Positions 1-9,806 of a DNA stretch of 64,000 nt are shown here, piece by piece. A program made the position numbers and the translations under genes. Positions within the stretch are counted from its first letter, which is position 1, and each line of letters opens with the position of its first letter. The notes under the pieces are model-generated. The model saw only the letters and a program-made list of their open reading frames with translations. It was not told the DNA's origin and did no database searches. Location of the stretch: assembly GCF_011077955.1 (NCBI RefSeq), contig NZ_JAALBX010000005.1, positions 62,001 through 126,000 on the forward strand, given 5' to 3'. The stretch comes from Citrobacter freundii. GTDB taxonomy: Bacteria > Pseudomonadota > Gammaproteobacteria > Enterobacterales > Enterobacteriaceae.

Positions 1-423
1 GCCACGCCGGAACAACTCGTGCCGCTACTGCACGAAAAGCAACAATGGATGGGACGTATCGCACTGGTTTTTGGTCGGGAAGATTCGGGGCTGACTAATG
101 AGGAGTTGGCGCTGGCGGATATTTTAACCGGCGTCCCGATGGTCGCGGATTACCCCTCATTAAATTTAGGTCAGGCGGTGATGGTCTATTGCTATCAATT
201 AGCATCATTAATGCAAACGAAGCCCGTCGCCGCTGTCTCTGGTCAGCAGCAACAACTTGATGCATTACGTCATCGCATCAGCGCATTGCTGGAAAATCTC
301 AACGTAGCAGACGACAACAAAATGTCTGACTGGCTCACCCAACGTTTAGGGCTTCTTGAGCAGCGTGATACGGCAATGTTGCACCGTTTGCTGCATGATA
401 TTGAAAAAAAGCTCGCCGAGTAA
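1..423 (+). CDS. yjtD: YjtD/LasT, SPOUT-family tRNA/rRNA methyltransferase (5'-truncated by window)
   Basis: Only the C-terminal 140 or so residues are present; the reading frame is open from base 1 and the start lies outside the window. The visible part carries the C-terminal SPOUT (TrmH-type) signatures: a glycine-rich FGREDSGL segment and the PSLNLGQAV segment that forms the AdoMet-binding knot, followed by a helical tail ending LLHDIEKKLAE. In E. coli the gene next to the thr operon on this side is yjtD (228 aa), and the match in sequence and position supports that name. The RNA target of YjtD is not something this sequence reveals. It stops about 200 bp before the thrL leader. Confidence 0.93.
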   Translation, partial: ATPEQLVPLLHEKQQWMGRIALVFGREDSGLTNEELALADILTGVPMVADYPSLNLGQAVMVYCYQLASLMQTKPVAAVSGQQQQLDALRHRISALLENLNVADDNKMSDWLTQRLGLLEQRDTAMLHRLLHDIEKKLAE

Positions 424-556
424 AATGTCGCTTATTTATTTATAGCCAGTGTTTTAATTCGCTTAAAGGCGCATAAACTCTTTATATCCCATATTTTGTG
501 ACCTTAGGGCAGTAGGGTTGAGGGTGGTTACGTAAAGTAACTAATTGAGAAATTCA

Positions 557-585
557 TTGACTTGGCGCAACAGATACTTTAACCA
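557..585 (+). promoter_or_regulatory. thrLABC promoter region
   Basis: A TTGACT -35 hexamer at 557-562 is followed 17 bp later by a weak -10 (TAACCA, 580-585), the same arrangement I recall for the E. coli thr promoter. It lies about 45 bp before the leader peptide gene. The -35 is clear and the -10 is poor, so the exact start point is uncertain. The rest of the 424-629 gap is AT-rich and shows no gene. Confidence 0.55.
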
Positions 586-629
586 ATAGAGTACAGCGTC
601 ACAAATAAGACAAAGAGCACACAACATCC

Positions 630-698
630 ATGATGCGTATCAGCCTGAACACCATTATTACAACCACCACCATTACCACAGGTAACGGGGCGGGCTGA
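630..698 (+). CDS. thrL: thr operon leader peptide
   Basis: This is a 22-residue leader peptide too short for routine gene calling. It begins MMRIS and ends TTGNGAG, like the E. coli and Salmonella leaders, and contains seven threonines and four isoleucines. When charged tRNA-Thr or tRNA-Ile is scarce, the ribosome stalls on these codons and the downstream terminator does not form, so thrABC is transcribed. Two adjacent ATG codons are present (630 and 633); the first is chosen because it aligns M-x-R-I-S with the E. coli peptide. The block between the second Ile and TTGNGAG differs from E. coli, but the regulatory codon content is kept. Confidence 0.93.
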   Translation: MMRISLNTIITTTTITTGNGAG

Positions 699-720
699 CG
701 CGTACAGGAAACACTGAAAA

Positions 721-754
721 AAGCCCGCACCTGAACAGTGCGGGCTTTTTTTTC
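721..754 (+). terminator. thr attenuator
   Basis: An inverted repeat with arms AAGCCCGCAC (721-730) and GTGCGGGCTT (738-747) runs into a stretch of T, giving a strong Rho-independent terminator between thrL and thrA. It is the attenuator whose formation is decided by translation of thrL. Confidence 0.95.
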
Positions 755-779
755 GACCAGAAATCAAGGGGTAATAATT

Positions 780-3242
780 ATGCGAGTGTTGAAATTTGGC
801 GGTACATCAGTGGCGAATGCGCAACGCTTTATGCGCGTAGCCGACATTCTGGAAAGTAATGCCAGACAGGGGCAGGTGGCGACGGTTCTCTCTGCCCCGG
901 CGAAAATTACTAACCATCTGGTGGCGATGATTGAAAAAACCATCGGAGGACAGGATGCGCTGCCAAATATTCACGATGCAGAAAAAATCTTTGCCGATCT
1001 GCTTACCGGCCTTGCCGAGGAGCAGCCTGGTTTTCCTCTGGCGCAATTGAAGGCTCTGGTCGACCAAGAATTTGCCCAGATTAATCATATTCTGCACGGC
1101 ATCAGTTTGCTTGGGCAGTGCCCGGACAGCATCAATGCCGCGTTAATTTGCCGTGGCGAAAAATTATCGATTGCTATTATGGCGGGCCTGCTTGAAGCGC
1201 GTGGTCATAAAGTCAGCGTAATCGATCCGGTTGAAAAACTGCTGGCGGTAGGCCATTACCTTGAGTCGACAGTGGATATCGCAGAATCCACCCGTCGTAT
1301 TGCCGCCAGCCGTATTCCTGCCGATCATATGGTGTTGATGGCCGGGTTCACGGCGGGCAATGAAAAAGGCGAGTTAGTGGTTCTGGGCCGCAACGGGTCT
1401 GACTATTCCGCCGCCGTGCTGGCTGCCTGTTTACGCGCAGATTGTTGTGAAATCTGGACTGATGTCGACGGCGTCTATACCTGTGACCCGCGTCAGGTAC
1501 CCGACGCCAGGTTGCTGAAATCGATGTCGTACCAGGAAGCTATGGAGCTCTCCTATTTCGGCGCCAAAGTTCTCCATCCCCGCACTATCGCCCCTATCGC
1601 CCAGTTCCAAATTCCTTGCCTGATTAAAAATACCGGAAACCCGCAAGCGCCGGGCACGTTGATTGGCGCCAGCAGCGATGAAGATGACCTGCCGGTAAAA
1701 GGCATCAGTAATCTGAATAATATGGCGATGTTCAGCGTCTCCGGCCCTGGCATGAAAGGCATGGTCGGCATGGCGGCGCGCGTATTCGCGACGATGTCCC
1801 GGGCGGGCATTTCCGTGGTACTGATAACCCAGTCCTCGTCTGAGTACAGCATCAGTTTCTGCGTACCGCAGGCCGACAGCGCACGGGCGCAGCGGGCTTT
1901 GCAGGATGAGTTCTATCTGGAACTCAAAGAGGGGCTTCTTGAGCCGTTAGGCGTCATGGAGCGGCTGGCGATTATTTCTGTCGTCGGCGACGGCATGCGT
2001 ACTCTGCGCGGCATTTCCGCCAAATTCTTCGCCGCTCTGGCACGCGCCAATATCAATATTGTCGCGATTGCGCAGGGCTCTTCCGAACGCTCAATTTCGG
2101 TGGTCGTCAGCAATGATGATGTCACGACGGGCGTGCGTGTGACTCACCAGATGTTGTTCAACACCGATCAGGTAATCGAAGTGTTTGTGATTGGCGTTGG
2201 CGGCGTAGGCGGGGCGTTACTGGAGCAGCTTAAGCGTCAGCAGGCGTGGCTGAAACAAAAACATATCGACTTACGCGTTTGCGGCATCGCCAACTCTAAA
2301 GCGATGCTGACCCATGTTCACGGACTGGATCTGGAAAACTGGCGCGACGCGCTGGGCCAGGCGTCTGAGCCGTTTAATCTGGGACGTTTGATTCGCCTGG
2401 TGAAAGAGTATCACCTGCTGAACCCGGTGATCGTCGATTGTACCTCTAATCAGGCAGTGGCTGACCAATATGCGGATTTCCTGAATGAAGGGTTCCACGT
2501 CGTCACCCCGAACAAAAAAGCCAATACATCATCGATGGATTACTACCATCAATTACGCCAGGCTGCGGCGAAATCGCGCCGTAAATTTCTTTACGATACC
2601 AACGTTGGCGCAGGGTTGCCGGTCATTGAAAACTTGCAAAACCTGCTGAATGCAGGCGATGAGTTACAGCGCTTCTCGGGTATTTTGTCCGGCTCGCTGT
2701 CATTTATTTTCGGCAAACTTGATGAGGGCATGAAGCTCTCTGACGCTACCGCCATGGCGCGTGAAATGGGTTATACCGAACCAGACCCGCGTGACGATCT
2801 GAGCGGTATGGATGTGGCGCGCAAATTGTTGATTCTGGCGCGTGAAACCGGGCGCAGCCTTGAGCTTTCCGATATTGTTATTGAACCCGTGCTGCCCGCA
2901 AGCTTTGACGCCGAGGGCGATGTGGCGAGCTTTATGGCGCGTTTGAGCGAGTTAGATGATGACTTTTCTTCACGTGTGGCGCAGGCCCGCGATGAAGGTA
3001 AGGTATTGCGCTATGTCGGCATTATCGAAGAAGACGGCACGTGCCGCGTGAAAATAGCCGCCGTTGACGGCAACGATCCGCTTTATAAAGTTAAAAACGG
3101 TGAAAACGCCCTGGCATTCTATAGCCACTATTATCAGCCGCTGCCGTTGGTGCTTCGTGGTTACGGCGCGGGTAACGATGTGACCGCCGCCGGCGTGTTT
3201 GCCGATTTGCTGCGCACCCTGTCATGGAAGTTAGGAGTTTAA
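780..3242 (+). CDS. thrA: Bifunctional aspartokinase I / homoserine dehydrogenase I
   Basis: ThrA catalyses the first and third steps from aspartate to threonine: phosphorylation of aspartate, and NADPH-dependent reduction of aspartate semialdehyde to homoserine. From the ATG at 780 it is 820 aa, the E. coli length; an upstream GTG at 738 lies inside the attenuator stem and is rejected. The N-terminal kinase opens with the KFGGTSVAN substrate loop (residues 4-12). Two ACT regulatory segments follow (around 320-460), then a Rossmann nucleotide-binding motif VIGVGGVGG starts the dehydrogenase half near residue 470. In E. coli the enzyme is inhibited by threonine and made under thr attenuation. 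It is followed one base later by thrB. Confidence 0.98.
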   Translation: MRVLKFGGTSVANAQRFMRVADILESNARQGQVATVLSAPAKITNHLVAMIEKTIGGQDALPNIHDAEKIFADLLTGLAEEQPGFPLAQLKALVDQEFAQINHILHGISLLGQCPDSINAALICRGEKLSIAIMAGLLEARGHKVSVIDPVEKLLAVGHYLESTVDIAESTRRIAASRIPADHMVLMAGFTAGNEKGELVVLGRNGSDYSAAVLAACLRADCCEIWTDVDGVYTCDPRQVPDARLLKSMSYQEAMELSYFGAKVLHPRTIAPIAQFQIPCLIKNTGNPQAPGTLIGASSDEDDLPVKGISNLNNMAMFSVSGPGMKGMVGMAARVFATMSRAGISVVLITQSSSEYSISFCVPQADSARAQRALQDEFYLELKEGLLEPLGVMERLAIISVVGDGMRTLRGISAKFFAALARANINIVAIAQGSSERSISVVVSNDDVTTGVRVTHQMLFNTDQVIEVFVIGVGGVGGALLEQLKRQQAWLKQKHIDLRVCGIANSKAMLTHVHGLDLENWRDALGQASEPFNLGRLIRLVKEYHLLNPVIVDCTSNQAVADQYADFLNEGFHVVTPNKKANTSSMDYYHQLRQAAAKSRRKFLYDTNVGAGLPVIENLQNLLNAGDELQRFSGILSGSLSFIFGKLDEGMKLSDATAMAREMGYTEPDPRDDLSGMDVARKLLILARETGRSLELSDIVIEPVLPASFDAEGDVASFMARLSELDDDFSSRVAQARDEGKVLRYVGIIEEDGTCRVKIAAVDGNDPLYKVKNGENALAFYSHYYQPLPLVLRGYGAGNDVTAAGVFADLLRTLSWKLGV

Positions 3243-3243
3243 G

Positions 3244-4173
3244 ATGGTCAAAGTGTATGCCCCAGCCTCCATTGGCAATGTCAGCGTGGGGTTTGATGTG
3301 TTAGGCGCGGCGGTTACGCCCGCGAGCGGCGAATTGTTGGGTGACTGCGTCATTGTGGAAGCGGCAGAACAATTTTCGCTGACCAATCGCGGGGCGTTTG
3401 TCGGCAAATTGCCCAGTGAGCCGCGTCAAAATATTGTTTATCAGTGCTGGGAGCGCTTTTGCCAGGAAATCGGCAAAACCGTGCCGGTGGCGATGACGCT
3501 TGAAAAAAATATGCCTATTGGCTCCGGTCTTGGTTCCAGCGCCTGTTCCGTGGTGGCGGGCCTGATGGCGATGAATGAGTTCTGCGGCAAACCGCTGAGC
3601 GACACGCGCCTGCTGGCGCTAATGGGCGAGCTGGAAGGGCGTATTTCCGGCAGCGTGCACTACGATAACGTCGCGCCCTGTTTTTTAGGCGGGCTGCAAT
3701 TGATGCTGGAAGAGAACGGCATAATCAGTCAACAAGTGCCAGGCTTTGATGAGTGGCTATGGGTGATGGCGTATCCGGGTATTAAGGTATCGACTGCCGA
3801 AGCGCGGGCGATTTTACCGGCCCAGTATCGCCGTCAGGACTGCATCGCTCATGGGCGCTACCTGGCGGGTTTTATTCATGCCTGCCATACCCGTCAGCCG
3901 CAACTGGCAGCGAAATTGATGCGTGATGTCATTGCCGAGCCGTATCGCACCAAACTGTTGCCGGGCTTTAGCCAGGCGCGGCAGGCGGCGTTAGATATCG
4001 GCTCGCTGGCCTGCGGGATTTCCGGCTCCGGCCCGACGCTGTTTGCGGTCTGCGATAACCCGGAAACGGCGCAGCGTATGGCTGACTGGCTGCAACAACA
4101 CTATCTGCAAAATCAGGAAGGCTTTGTACATATTTGCCGTCTGGACACGGCAGGCGCACGAGTACTGGGATAA
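3244..4173 (+). CDS. thrB: Homoserine kinase
   Basis: ThrB phosphorylates homoserine with ATP to give O-phosphohomoserine for ThrC. The 309-residue protein is a GHMP kinase: the N-terminal [13 protein letters not shown] segment and the ATP-binding loop [11 protein letters not shown] (around residues 90-102) are both present, as is the C-terminal GISGSGPT motif. The start codon follows the thrA stop by one base with the ribosome-binding site inside the end of thrA, so translation is probably coupled. It is cotranscribed with thrA and thrC. Confidence 0.98.
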   Translation: MVKVYAPASIGNVSVGFDVLGAAVTPASGELLGDCVIVEAAEQFSLTNRGAFVGKLPSEPRQNIVYQCWERFCQEIGKTVPVAMTLEKNMPIGSGLGSSACSVVAGLMAMNEFCGKPLSDTRLLALMGELEGRISGSVHYDNVAPCFLGGLQLMLEENGIISQQVPGFDEWLWVMAYPGIKVSTAEARAILPAQYRRQDCIAHGRYLAGFIHACHTRQPQLAAKLMRDVIAEPYRTKLLPGFSQARQAALDIGSLACGISGSGPTLFAVCDNPETAQRMADWLQQHYLQNQEGFVHICRLDTAGARVLG

Positions 4174-4176
4174 CGT

Positions 4177-5463
4177 ATGAAACTCTATAATCTGAAAGAT
4201 CATAACGAACAGGTCAGTTTTGCACAGGCCGTTACGCAAGGACTCGGCAAAAATCAGGGGCTCTTTTTCCCGCACGATTTACCGGAATTTAGCCTCACCG
4301 ACATCGACGAGATGCTTAAACTCGATTTCGTCACGCGCAGCGCAAAAATTCTGGCGGCGTTTATCGGCGATGAAATTCCAGAAAGTATTCTTGAAAGCCG
4401 TGTACGTAGCGCCTTCGCGTTCCCGGCGCCGGTCAAAAGCGTTGAGCCTGATATCGGCTGCCTTGAACTGTTCCACGGCCCGACGCTGGCGTTTAAAGAT
4501 TTCGGCGGGCGCTTTATGGCGCAAATGCTGACGCATATCAGCGGTGATAAGCCGGTGACGATTTTAACCGCTACCTCTGGCGATACAGGTGCGGCGGTGG
4601 CTCACGCGTTTTACGGGCTTAAGAATGTGCGTGTGGTTATCCTTTATCCGCAAGGCAAAATTTCGCCGCTTCAGGAAAAACTGTTCTGCACGCTGGGCGG
4701 CAATATTGAAACTGTCGCAATCGACGGCGATTTCGATGCCGGCCAGGCGCTGGTGAAACAGGCGTTTGATGATGAAGAACTGAAAACGGCGCTGGGCCTG
4801 AACTCGGCGAACTCCATCAATATCAGCCGTCTGCTGGCGCAGATTTGCTATTACTTTGAAGCTGTCGCGCAACTGCCGCAGGAAGCACGTAATCAACTGG
4901 TTATTTCCGTTCCCAGCGGTAACTTCGGCGATCTGACTGCCGGACTTCTCGCAAAATCGCTCGGGTTACCCGTGAAGCGCTTTATTGCCGCCACCAATGC
5001 CAACGACACGGTGCCACGCTTTTTGCAAAACGGTGAATGGCAGCCGAAGGCTACTGTCGCGACGCTCTCTAACGCCATGGACGTTTCCCAACCAAACAAC
5101 TGGCCGCGCGTGGAAGAGTTGTTCCGCCGTAAAGTCTGGCGCTTAAACGAGCTGGGCTATGCTGCGGTGGATGACAGCGTGACCCAGGAAACTATGCGTG
5201 AACTGAAGGCGGGCGGCTATTTGTCTGAGCCACACGCGGCGATTGCTTACCGCGCACTGCGCGATCAGCTTCGTCCGGGCGAATACGGTTTATTCCTCGG
5301 CACGGCGCATCCGGCTAAATTCAAAGAGAGCGTGGAAGCGATTCTCGGCGAGACACTGGATTTGCCGAAGGAACTCGCTGAGCGAGCTGATTTACCGCTG
5401 CTGTCGCATCAGTTGCCGGCGGATTTTGCGGCGTTGCGACAGTTGATGATGGCGAAAGCCTGA
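4177..5463 (+). CDS. thrC: Threonine synthase
   Basis: ThrC converts O-phosphohomoserine to threonine with pyridoxal phosphate. The 428-residue protein has the E. coli length. The lysine in FHGPTLAFKDFGGRF (around residue 107) is the expected Schiff-base residue, and TATSGDTGAA is the phosphate-binding stretch of fold-type II PLP enzymes. It begins three bases after thrB and ends the operon at a strong terminator. Confidence 0.98.
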   Translation: MKLYNLKDHNEQVSFAQAVTQGLGKNQGLFFPHDLPEFSLTDIDEMLKLDFVTRSAKILAAFIGDEIPESILESRVRSAFAFPAPVKSVEPDIGCLELFHGPTLAFKDFGGRFMAQMLTHISGDKPVTILTATSGDTGAAVAHAFYGLKNVRVVILYPQGKISPLQEKLFCTLGGNIETVAIDGDFDAGQALVKQAFDDEELKTALGLNSANSINISRLLAQICYYFEAVAQLPQEARNQLVISVPSGNFGDLTAGLLAKSLGLPVKRFIAATNANDTVPRFLQNGEWQPKATVATLSNAMDVSQPNNWPRVEELFRRKVWRLNELGYAAVDDSVTQETMRELKAGGYLSEPHAAIAYRALRDQLRPGEYGLFLGTAHPAKFKESVEAILGETLDLPKELAERADLPLLSHQLPADFAALRQLMMAKA

Positions 5464-5481
5464 TAAACGGTCTGACACGAC

Positions 5482-5513
5482 AAGCCCGGTGTGCAACAGC
5501 CGCCGGGCTTTTT
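5482..5513 (+). terminator. thr operon terminator
   Basis: The arms AAGCCCGG (5482-5489) and CCGGGCTT (5503-5510) are followed by a short T run, just after the thrC stop. It separates thrC from the convergent yaaA. The arms start with A residues, so some activity toward yaaA is possible, but the A tract is short. Confidence 0.88.
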
Positions 5514-5526
5514 AATGGGGAGGGCA

Positions 5527-6300
5527 TTAACGCTCCTGGCGTTTAAAGACCAGTTCCGTCTCATTCGACATCCCTTCGTCCCAGACGTAACCATCCACAT
5601 CAAAATGCGTTAGCTGTTCCGGCAAAGTCAGACGGTTTTCAATGACGTAGCGGCTCATCAGCCCACGCGCTTTTTTGGCATAAAAACTGATCACTTTAAA
5701 TTTGCCATTTTTCTCGTCGAGGAAAATCGGCTTGATGATCCGGGCGTTCATTTTCGCCGGACGCACCGCTTTAAAATACTCATCAGACGCGAGATTAATC
5801 AGTACGTTATCGCCTTGCGCCGCCAGTGCTTCGTTCAGCGTATGGGTAATTATATCGCCCCAGAAACTGTATAAATCGCCGCCTTTGGCATTGTTCAGTT
5901 TGATGCCCATCTCCAGCCGGTAAGGCTGCATTAAATCCAGTGGACGCAGCACGCCGTAGAGTCCTGAAAGCATCCGCAAATGCTGCTGGGCAAACTCAAA
6001 ATCCGCGTCGTTAAATGTCTCGGCCTGAAGCCCGGTATACACATCGCCTTTGAATGCCAGAATGGCCTGGCGCGCATTATCCGGCGTGAAATCAGGATGC
6101 CAGTCGTGAAAACGCGTCGCGTTGAGCGAGGCGATTTTATCGCTCACGCCCATCAGCGCTTTAATTTGCGCCTCAGACAGCGCGCGCGCGTCGCCAATCA
6201 ATTGCTGAGAATACTCAAGCAGTTCGGGCTGGGTATAACGTTTGGTCGACAGCGGGCTTTGATAGTCCAGCGTTTTAGCAGGTGAAATCAGTAACAGCAT
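5527..6300 (-). CDS. yaaA: YaaA, DUF328/UPF0246 peroxide-stress protein
   Basis: This 257-residue protein belongs to the YaaA (DUF328) family. It opens [13 protein letters not shown] and contains the family's conserved KTLDYQSP and [15 protein letters not shown] segments. In E. coli, YaaA is induced by OxyR under hydrogen peroxide and lowers intracellular unincorporated iron, protecting against Fenton damage; its biochemical activity is not settled. It is monocistronic in appearance and convergent with thrC. The yaaX gene found next to thrC in E. coli K-12 is absent. Confidence 0.95.
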   Translation of the reverse strand: MLLLISPAKTLDYQSPLSTKRYTQPELLEYSQQLIGDARALSEAQIKALMGVSDKIASLNATRFHDWHPDFTPDNARQAILAFKGDVYTGLQAETFNDADFEFAQQHLRMLSGLYGVLRPLDLMQPYRLEMGIKLNNAKGGDLYSFWGDIITHTLNEALAAQGDNVLINLASDEYFKAVRPAKMNARIIKPIFLDEKNGKFKVISFYAKKARGLMSRYVIENRLTLPEQLTHFDVDGYVWDEGMSNETELVFKRQER

Positions 6301-6378
6301 TGCTTTTCCTTACAGGCTTTTCGATGACTGTAACAAATTTTGGCGTAAAGGTGACCAATGGATGCAATCAGTGGGTAT

Positions 6379-7812
6379 TCATTCACGCGGGAGACCCTCC
6401 CAGACGCCGGGTGCAATATGAGGCTTGAGTTCAGGAAAACGCGCCGGATCGAAGTGCGGTTTAATCCCAAGCTTACGTTGACGCAGATAATCCGAGGCGA
6501 TGGTTTTGACGACGGGCGAAAGCAGCAGGATCGCCGTGAGGTTAGTAATCGCCATTAGCGCTATCGAGATATCAGCCAACTGCCAGACCAGCGTCAAGCT
6601 GACCACCGCGCCCAGCATCACCATCACCAGCACGCCCGTGCGCAGAAGCCAGATATTACGGCGCGTATCGAGACGCAAAAACACCAGATTGTTTTCCGCA
6701 TAGGTGTAGTTGGCAATAATGGAGACGAAGGCAAACACAAATACCATCACCCCAAGATAGCCGCTGGCCCAGTGTCCGGTGAGATTCACCAGCGCATGCT
6801 GCGTTAATAAGATCCCTTCATCCGGGGTCAGGGGTTTTTCCGGCAATCCTGCCACCAGAATAATCACCGCCGTGGCGCTACAAATGATCACCGTATCGAC
6901 GAAGACGCCGATCATTTGCACTATGCCTTGCGCGGCAGGGTGGGGCGGCCATGACGAGGCGGTGGCGGCAGCATTCGGCGATGAGCCCATTCCCGCTTCG
7001 TTAGAAAACATACCGCGCTGAAAACCGCTGGTAAGCGCCTGGCTGAAGGTATACCCCACCACGCCAGATGCCGCTTCCTGCCAGCCAAATGCGCCGGTAA
7101 ATATGAGCGTTATCACATGCGGCATTCTGTCGATATATAAGATGATAATCACAAGCCCCGTCACGACCCACAGCAAGGCCATGAGAGGCAACAGCCATTG
7201 CGTTAGCCGCGCAATGCCGCGCAGACCGCGAGCACAAACCAGTAATGTCAGTGCGGCCAACACGCTTACGGTCAGCCATTTGGGGATATCCCAGGCATGG
7301 GCCAACGCAAAAGCGACGGAGCTTGCCTGTACAGCGTTAAACACCAGACCAAACGACAGCAGCAAAAACACTGAGAACAAGACGCCCATCCAGCGCATGC
7401 CAAGCCCATGCTCCATATACCAGGCGGGGCCGCCGTGAAACTGTCCATGGCGATTGCGTGTTTTATAGAGTTGCGCAAGCGAGCATTCCGCAAACGACGT
7501 GGCCATGCCAATCAAGGCGGTGACCCACATCCAGAACACCGCGCCGGGGCCGCCCATGGATATCGCCAGCGCCACGCCTGCAATATTGCCGCTGCCGACG
7601 CGCGCCGCGAGGCTGGTGCACAGCGCCTGAAATGCCGTTAAGCCGTCAGGTTGCGGGATAAAACTCTTTTTTAATGCGCGGGTGAAGTAACGGATGTAGC
7701 GAAACTGCACCAATCCGCTGCGCCACGTGAACCAGATCCCGGCGAAGAGCAACAGATAGATGAGGACCGAGCCCCAGAGGATTTCGTTGATAAACGTTAG
7801 AAAGTCCGGCAT
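6379..7812 (-). CDS. yaaJ: Sodium:alanine/glycine symporter (AGCS family) YaaJ
   Basis: This 477-residue inner-membrane protein has about eleven hydrophobic segments and the features of the alanine/glycine:cation symporter family, including the SGNIAGVALAISMGGPGAVFW region near residues 75-95 and the SNEAGMGSSPNAAA motif around residue 270. Such proteins take up alanine or glycine with sodium. It lies downstream of an empty 200-bp space shared with talB, which is divergent. The substrate is inferred from the family. Confidence 0.93.
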   Translation of the reverse strand: MPDFLTFINEILWGSVLIYLLLFAGIWFTWRSGLVQFRYIRYFTRALKKSFIPQPDGLTAFQALCTSLAARVGSGNIAGVALAISMGGPGAVFWMWVTALIGMATSFAECSLAQLYKTRNRHGQFHGGPAWYMEHGLGMRWMGVLFSVFLLLSFGLVFNAVQASSVAFALAHAWDIPKWLTVSVLAALTLLVCARGLRGIARLTQWLLPLMALLWVVTGLVIIILYIDRMPHVITLIFTGAFGWQEAASGVVGYTFSQALTSGFQRGMFSNEAGMGSSPNAAATASSWPPHPAAQGIVQMIGVFVDTVIICSATAVIILVAGLPEKPLTPDEGILLTQHALVNLTGHWASGYLGVMVFVFAFVSIIANYTYAENNLVFLRLDTRRNIWLLRTGVLVMVMLGAVVSLTLVWQLADISIALMAITNLTAILLLSPVVKTIASDYLRQRKLGIKPHFDPARFPELKPHIAPGVWEGLPRE

Positions 7813-8015
7813 TCACATCCCTCTTGAAAAATATATCCGGTTTGCGCAACCCCACCTGCTGTCGTCCTGAGTGATACTTCGCAGGCTATGGAATAGGACA
7901 GTTTATCACACTGTGCCCGCCTGAATTGCTGCGGTTGCGCTGCCCGGGCGTCGTGTTATCATCACGACATACCCATTACATCTCCCTTACACGCAGTTTT
8001 GAAGAGACCTCTAAT

Positions 8016-8969
8016 ATGACGGATAAATTGACCTCCCTACGTCAGTTCACAACCGTAGTGGCTGATACCGGAGACATCGCGGCGATGAAGTTGTACCAGC
8101 CGCAAGATGCAACTACCAACCCTTCTTTGATTCTGAACGCCGCGCAAATTCCTGAGTACCGCAAGCTGATTGACGATGCGGTGACCTGGGCGCGTGCGCA
8201 AAGCGATTCCCGTGAGCAGCAAATTGTTGATGCCTCGGATAAGCTTGCTGTAAATATCGGTCTGGAAATTCTTAAACTGATCCCGGGCCGTATCTCTACT
8301 GAAGTTGACGCGCGTCTTTCTTACGACACCGAAGCCAGCATTGTTAAAGCTAAACGTCTTATTAAGCTTTATAACGACGCGGGCATTAGCAACGATCGCA
8401 TCCTGATCAAACTGGCCTCCACCTGGCAGGGTATCCGTGCGGCGGAGCAACTGGAAAAAGACGGTATCAACTGTAACCTGACTCTGCTGTTCTCCTTCGC
8501 TCAGGCTCGTGCCTGCGCCGAAGCGGGCGTATTCCTGATCTCTCCGTTCGTGGGCCGTATTCTCGACTGGTACAAAACCAACACTGACAAGAAAGAATAT
8601 GCCGCTTCTGAAGATCCGGGTGTCGTTTCCGTCACTGAAATTTATGAGTACTACAAACAGCACGGTTATGAAACCGTAGTGATGGGCGCAAGCTTCCGTA
8701 ACGTAGGCGAGATCCTGGAGCTGGCTGGCTGCGATCGTCTGACCATCGCACCTGCGCTGCTTAAAGAGCTGGCCGAAAGCGAAGGCACCATTGAGCGCAA
8801 ACTGTCGTTCAGCGGTGAAGTGAAGGCTCGTCCGGAGCGCATCACGGAATCTGAGTTTCTGTGGCAGCACAACCAGGATCCAATGGCCGTAGATAAACTG
8901 GCTGATGGCATTCGTAAATTTGCTGTCGACCAGGAAAAACTGGAAAAAATGATCGGCGATCTGCTGTAA
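8016..8969 (+). CDS. talB: Transaldolase B
   Basis: TalB transfers a dihydroxyacetone unit from sedoheptulose 7-phosphate to glyceraldehyde 3-phosphate in the non-oxidative pentose phosphate pathway. The ATG at 8016 gives 317 aa, the E. coli length, and starts [11 protein letters not shown]; the frame is open for another 30 codons upstream but those residues are not part of the family. The Schiff-base lysine is in [12 protein letters not shown] (about residue 132), and DATTNPSL is the N-terminal family signature. A strong terminator follows. Confidence 0.97.
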   Translation: MTDKLTSLRQFTTVVADTGDIAAMKLYQPQDATTNPSLILNAAQIPEYRKLIDDAVTWARAQSDSREQQIVDASDKLAVNIGLEILKLIPGRISTEVDARLSYDTEASIVKAKRLIKLYNDAGISNDRILIKLASTWQGIRAAEQLEKDGINCNLTLLFSFAQARACAEAGVFLISPFVGRILDWYKTNTDKKEYAASEDPGVVSVTEIYEYYKQHGYETVVMGASFRNVGEILELAGCDRLTIAPALLKELAESEGTIERKLSFSGEVKARPERITESEFLWQHNQDPMAVDKLADGIRKFAVDQEKLEKMIGDLL

Positions 8970-8976
8970 TTATTCT

Positions 8977-9003
8977 CGTGGCCGGGCATCCCGGCCACGT
9001 TTT
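8977..9003 (+). terminator. talB terminator
   Basis: A perfect 10-bp stem, CGTGGCCGGG (8977-8986) and CCCGGCCACG (8990-8999), with a 3-nt loop and a following TTTT lies eight bases after the talB stop. Confidence 0.92.
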
Positions 9004-9091
9004 ATGAACCACATCCTTCCTGTATCCCCCTGTCTGCATTTCCCTACTCGGTGTATCATTCCGTCACTTTTGACTCATTATCGGAATGGAT

Positions 9092-9679
9092 ATGGATACA
9101 TTACGTATTGGCCTGGTTTCTGTCTCTGATCGCGCCTCAACCGGTGTTTACCAGGATAAAGGCATTCCCGCGCTTGAAGCGTGGCTCGCCTCGGCACTTA
9201 CCACCCCGTTTACCGTAGAAACTCGTCTGATCCCTGATGAGCAACCTGTTATTGAACAAACGCTTTGCGAACTGGTTGATGAAATGGGCTGCCATTTGGT
9301 GTTGACTACCGGCGGCACCGGGCCTGCCCGTCGCGATGTGACGCCCGATGCGACGCTCGCCGTGGCCGATCGCGAGATGCCGGGCTTTGGCGAGCAAATG
9401 CGCCAGATAAGCCTTAACTTTGTTCCTACGGCGATTTTATCCCGCCAGGTCGGCGTTATCCGTAAACAAGCGTTGATCCTCAATCTGCCCGGTCAGCCGA
9501 AATCCATTAAAGAAACCCTGGAAGGGTTGCGCAATGAAAGCGGTGACGTGGCGGTGGCGGGTATTTTTGCAAGCGTACCTTACTGCATCCAACTGCTTGA
9601 TGGACCGTATGTAGAGACTTGTCCTGATGTGGTAGTGGCTTTTCGCCCGAAGAGCGCGATCCGCGAGATAAAACCCTAA
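9092..9679 (+). CDS. mogA: Molybdopterin adenylyltransferase
   Basis: MogA adenylylates molybdopterin so that MoeA can insert molybdate, a late step of molybdenum cofactor synthesis. Starting at the ATG at 9092 (MDTLRIGLVSVSDRAS) it is 195 aa, the E. coli length; an in-frame ATG two codons upstream (9086) is an alternative. The MoaB/Mog-fold loop TTGGTGPARRDVTPDAT (around residues 73-89) is complete, including the aspartate used for catalysis. In E. coli satP follows directly; here a transporter gene lies between. Confidence 0.97.
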   Translation: MDTLRIGLVSVSDRASTGVYQDKGIPALEAWLASALTTPFTVETRLIPDEQPVIEQTLCELVDEMGCHLVLTTGGTGPARRDVTPDATLAVADREMPGFGEQMRQISLNFVPTAILSRQVGVIRKQALILNLPGQPKSIKETLEGLRNESGDVAVAGIFASVPYCIQLLDGPYVETCPDVVVAFRPKSAIREIKP

Positions 9680-9806
9680 AGTTTCCCCTGCGGTGACATA
9701 GCGGGCAAAGTGGCTGGTGTAATGTAATTGATACGATATAGTAATTGTTACTTTACAGTTAATGCGTATTTTTCATTACACCACCACTGCTGATAAATGG
9801 GTTGCT

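Noticed and set aside
8037-8870. A 277-codon open frame antisense to talB.
   Set aside because: It is a shadow of the strongly biased talB codons; there is no ribosome-binding site or family similarity.
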